Source of the DNA: Candidatus Tayloriibacteriota bacterium
Lineage (GTDB): Bacteria; Patescibacteriota; Minisyncoccia; Phycocordibacterales; PALSA-1337
Direction: 5' to 3'
NCBI GenBank assembly: GCA_003170325.1
Contig: PMZP01000060.1
Coordinates: 2,721-9,189 of the forward strand
DNA length: 6,469 nt
Shown: positions 5,302 through 6,469 of the stretch, in pieces
Layout: each line of letters begins with the position of its first letter
Numbering within the stretch: position 1 is the first letter of the stretch
Notes under the pieces: model-generated
Seen by the model: only the letters and a program-made list of their open reading frames with translations
Database searches by the model: none
What the model was told of the DNA's origin: nothing
Translations under genes and position numbers: made by a program

Positions 5302-5874
5302 CTATTTACGCCCATACAGACCAGTCAGCTTGGCTTCGGCCAGAATGTGTCCCTCCATAGCTTTGATGATCTCCTCCTTGGTCGAGCCTTCCGGTAATGT
5401 GAGCTTGGTGTCGAGCGCATACAAGGTGAAGATGTAATGATGCGTTCCGGTCGGCGGACAGGGACCAAGATATTCGACTGTTCCGGCGCTGTTCTTTCCT
5501 TCCGTGCCGAAAGTCGGCGAAGTCTTGGGTAACTCTTCCGCCACGGAAGTCATCTCCGGAGAGATATTAAATACTGCCCAATGAGTGAACGTGCCCATAG
5601 AAGTATCAGGATCTTCAAGGAAAAGCGTCAGAGATTTGGCGTTCTTGGGAACGCCATTTATGGAAAGGGCCGGACTCACTTCCGGTCCGTCACAGGTATA
5701 TTTTTTCGGAATAGTCTGGCCTTCTGCGAAAGCACTGCTCTCTATCTTCATGGTTGACGACGATGTGATAGGCATTGTGGTGGGAATTATCGCCCGAACT
5801 TTTATTAATGTTATCGTTACGACAACTGCCATAACCGCGGTGCATAGAAGGATGGCCCAGATCCGGCTGTTCAT
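5302..5874 (-). CDS. Membrane-anchored YbhB/YbcL-family (PEBP-like) protein
   Basis: A 190-aa product with an uncleaved-looking signal anchor (residues 5-29, WAILLCTAVMAVVVTITLI), a Ser/Thr-rich linker and one phosphatidylethanolamine-binding-protein-like domain from about residue 42. Family marks are CDGPEVSPALSINGVP, LFLEDPDT (Asp88, Asp90), THWAVFNI (His98), and LGPCPPTGTHHYIFTLYALD (137-154), which together line the anion-binding pocket. Bacterial members are often called Raf kinase inhibitor-like, but their role is mostly unknown. The domain would lie outside the cytoplasmic membrane. Cys11 follows Leu-Leu, not the Gly, Ala or Ser of a lipobox, so it is probably not a lipoprotein. The ATG at 5874 is fixed by the hydrophobic N-terminus and an extended -10 just upstream. 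hpf follows after 40 bp. Confidence 0.93.
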   Translation of the reverse strand: MNSRIWAILLCTAVMAVVVTITLIKVRAIIPTTMPITSSSTMKIESSAFAEGQTIPKKYTCDGPEVSPALSINGVPKNAKSLTLFLEDPDTSMGTFTHWAVFNISPEMTSVAEELPKTSPTFGTEGKNSAGTVEYLGPCPPTGTHHYIFTLYALDTKLTLPEGSTKEEIIKAMEGHILAEAKLTGLYGRK

Positions 5875-5880
5875 GACTGA

Positions 5881-5889
5881 ATCTTACCA
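5881..5889 (-). promoter_or_regulatory. Extended -10 box of the PEBP gene, leaderless configuration
   Basis: On the minus strand TGG-TAAGAT (5889 down to 5881) ends exactly 6 nt before the ATG at 5874, the same geometry as at def. TAAGAT matches the -10 consensus at 4 of 6 positions and carries the TG extension. No good -35 is visible, and there is no Shine-Dalgarno between box and start codon. Confidence 0.55.
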
Positions 5890-5955
5890 TGTCGGCATGA
5901 CGGCTGACGTACGGCAGTGGCTGTTCATTACAGTATCGCGTTTCCGGCCGATTTC

Positions 5956-6177
5956 CTATTTATCCTCGACGACCTCGATGATCTTCGCCGGCGCATGATG
6001 ACCTTTGATTATCTTAACCCGCCGATGCGGGAAAATGTTACAGAAGATCTCCAAGACGCGCTTGTTGGCTCGGTTTCCCTCGGCTGGTTCCCTGACCGAT
6101 ATCAAATAGCGGGCGTCGGAGATCTTCTCCACGCTCTCTTTTCTGGCCCCGGCGGTGACTTTGAGTCCGATAAGCAT
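5956..6177 (-). CDS. YggU/DUF167 family protein
   Basis: A 73-aa product with the pattern of the small UPF0235 (YggU) family: a first strand LIGLKVTAGARKESVEKI, then YLISVREPAEGNRANKRVLEIF, where most members have a Pro-x-x-Gly-x-Ala-Asn core, and VKIIKGHHAPAKIIEV, the usual GxxSRxK region with Ser and Arg replaced by Ala and Pro. The Asn and Gly residues of the core are retained. Length is slightly below the usual 80-110 residues. The biochemical role of the family is not established. The start at 6177 matches the family N-terminus. It lies 81 bp upstream of the PEBP gene on the same strand and is divergent from tRNA-Asn. Confidence 0.85.
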   Translation of the reverse strand: MLIGLKVTAGARKESVEKISDARYLISVREPAEGNRANKRVLEIFCNIFPHRRVKIIKGHHAPAKIIEVVEDK

Positions 6178-6190
6178 TTTGATTTCGACT

Positions 6191-6196
6191 ATATTA
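6191..6196 (-). promoter_or_regulatory. Possible -10 box of the YggU-family gene
   Basis: TAATAT on the minus strand, 13 nt before the ATG at 6177, which would give a leader of only about 7 nt. A TTGACG (6229-6224) lies further upstream but at 27 bp is too far to serve as its -35. Weak call. Confidence 0.35.
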
Positions 6197-6247
6197 TGTG
6201 TTACATTCTTACACGTCTGCTCGTCAAAAGTAAATCAAACAAATCAT

Positions 6248-6319
6248 TCCGCGGTAGCTCAGTGGTAGAGCGGTCGCCTGTTAAGCGATTGGTCGTAGGT
6301 TCGATCCCTACCCACGGAG
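6248..6319 (+). tRNA. tRNA-Asn (GTT)
   Basis: A full 72-nt cloverleaf: acceptor 6248-6254 with 6312-6318, D stem GCTC/GAGC (6257-6260, 6268-6271), anticodon stem 6273-6277 with 6285-6289, loop CTGTTAA with anticodon GTT at 6280-6282, five-base variable region TGGTC, T stem GTAGG/CCTAC and loop TTCGATC, and discriminator G at 6319. The CCA end is not encoded and must be added after transcription. The acceptor stem contains one unusual C-A pair (5:68, nt 6252 and 6314). The 3' arm of the acceptor is also the start of a long hairpin with the downstream sequence. Confidence 0.95.
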
Positions 6320-6329
6320 CAGAAAGACT

Positions 6330-6354
6330 AAAACCCGAAAGGGTTTTTCTTTTT
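6330..6354 (+). terminator. Intrinsic terminator of tRNA-Asn
   Basis: AAAACCC, the tetraloop GAAA, then GGGTTTT and a T-rich tail TCTTTTT. It starts 10 nt after the tRNA end. The stem extends outward through imperfect pairing of AGAAAG with CTTTTT and perfect pairing of CACGGAGC (6313-6320) with GCTCCGTG (6355-6362), so the outer part borrows the tRNA acceptor arm. Confidence 0.85.
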
Positions 6355-6468
6355 GCTCCGTGAGCGAGTGATAGTATCACTCGCGTGACAGGGAGCAAAG
6401 ACCTTTTCCATATTTTCGAAATGTATTCATTGAGAAAATGGAAAAGGTGTACTGACCCTGTAAGGGTC
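6352..6468. repeat. Stacked inverted repeats after tRNA-Asn, no gene seen
   Basis: No credible coding frame is seen here. There are three separate palindromes. First, TTTGCTCC (6352-6359) pairs with GGAGCAAA (6392-6399) around a perfect 10-bp inner palindrome GCGAGTGATA/TATCACTCGC (6364-6384). Second, ACCTTTTCCAT (6401-6411) pairs with ATGGAAAAGGT (6438-6448), with a few more A-T pairs inside. Third, GACCC (6454-6458) pairs with GGGTC (6464-6468). ACAGGG (6388-6393) can alternatively pair with CCCTGT (6456-6461) and enclose the second hairpin. It may be a structured RNA, a small non-autonomous element or regulatory DNA for a gene beyond the window. Confidence 0.7.
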
Positions 6469-6469
6469 G

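Noticed and set aside
5917..6363. Plus-strand 148-codon frame ending across tRNA-Asn
   Set aside because: It is antisense to the YggU-family gene and reads through the tRNA, giving the SSVVERSPV/GSIPTHGA string typical of false frames over tRNA genes.
6201..6398. Minus-strand 65-codon frame over the tRNA and terminator
   Set aside because: Antisense translation of tRNA-Asn (WVGIEPTTNRLTGDRSTTE type), a common false call.

Overview
The window looks like part of a chromosome from a reduced-genome bacterium, most likely Candidatus Patescibacteria (CPR, Parcubacteria-like). This rests on the compact gene layout, a PriA whose helicase motifs have decayed, the priA-def-fmt neighbourhood, a tRNA gene with no encoded CCA, and several start codons placed directly behind an extended -10 box. 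The lineage is inferred from gene style; no phylogeny was run.

Layout. Positions 1-1719 (+) hold the 3' part of priA, which enters from beyond the left edge. Positions about 1721-2854 hold an AT-richer, oppositely oriented three-gene cassette: two small unknown proteins (65 and 79 aa) followed by a 217-aa caspase/CHAT-like cysteine peptidase, transcribed leftward from a promoter at the cassette's right edge. At 2855-2902 the last 15 codons of priA occur a second time. The cassette is therefore bracketed by direct repeats made from the priA 3' end, as expected for DNA integrated at the end of a gene. Then come peptide deformylase (def, 3058-3588) and methionyl-tRNA formyltransferase (fmt, 3684-4550). 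These two work together on N-formylmethionine at protein N-termini and are classic neighbours of priA, which supports the cassette being an insertion into an ancestral priA-def-fmt cluster. The def-fmt spacer holds two opposed arrays of 8-nt repeats.

From 4556 to 6177 four genes run on the minus strand: a small single-pass membrane protein, a ribosome hibernation factor (HPF/RaiA), a membrane-anchored YbhB/YbcL (PEBP-like) protein and a YggU/DUF167 protein. A divergent tRNA-Asn(GTT) follows at 6248-6319. Its 3' end forms one arm of a long hairpin containing an intrinsic terminator. The last 110 bases have no credible gene and consist of stacked inverted repeats.

The best candidate for something undescribed is the cassette. 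A caspase-like protease with two tiny partner proteins, carried as a mobile unit in a housekeeping operon, has the features of a conflict or regulated-proteolysis module. Its function is unproven. The degenerate PriA, the leaderless-type promoters and the structured regions around fmt and tRNA-Asn are secondary points of interest.
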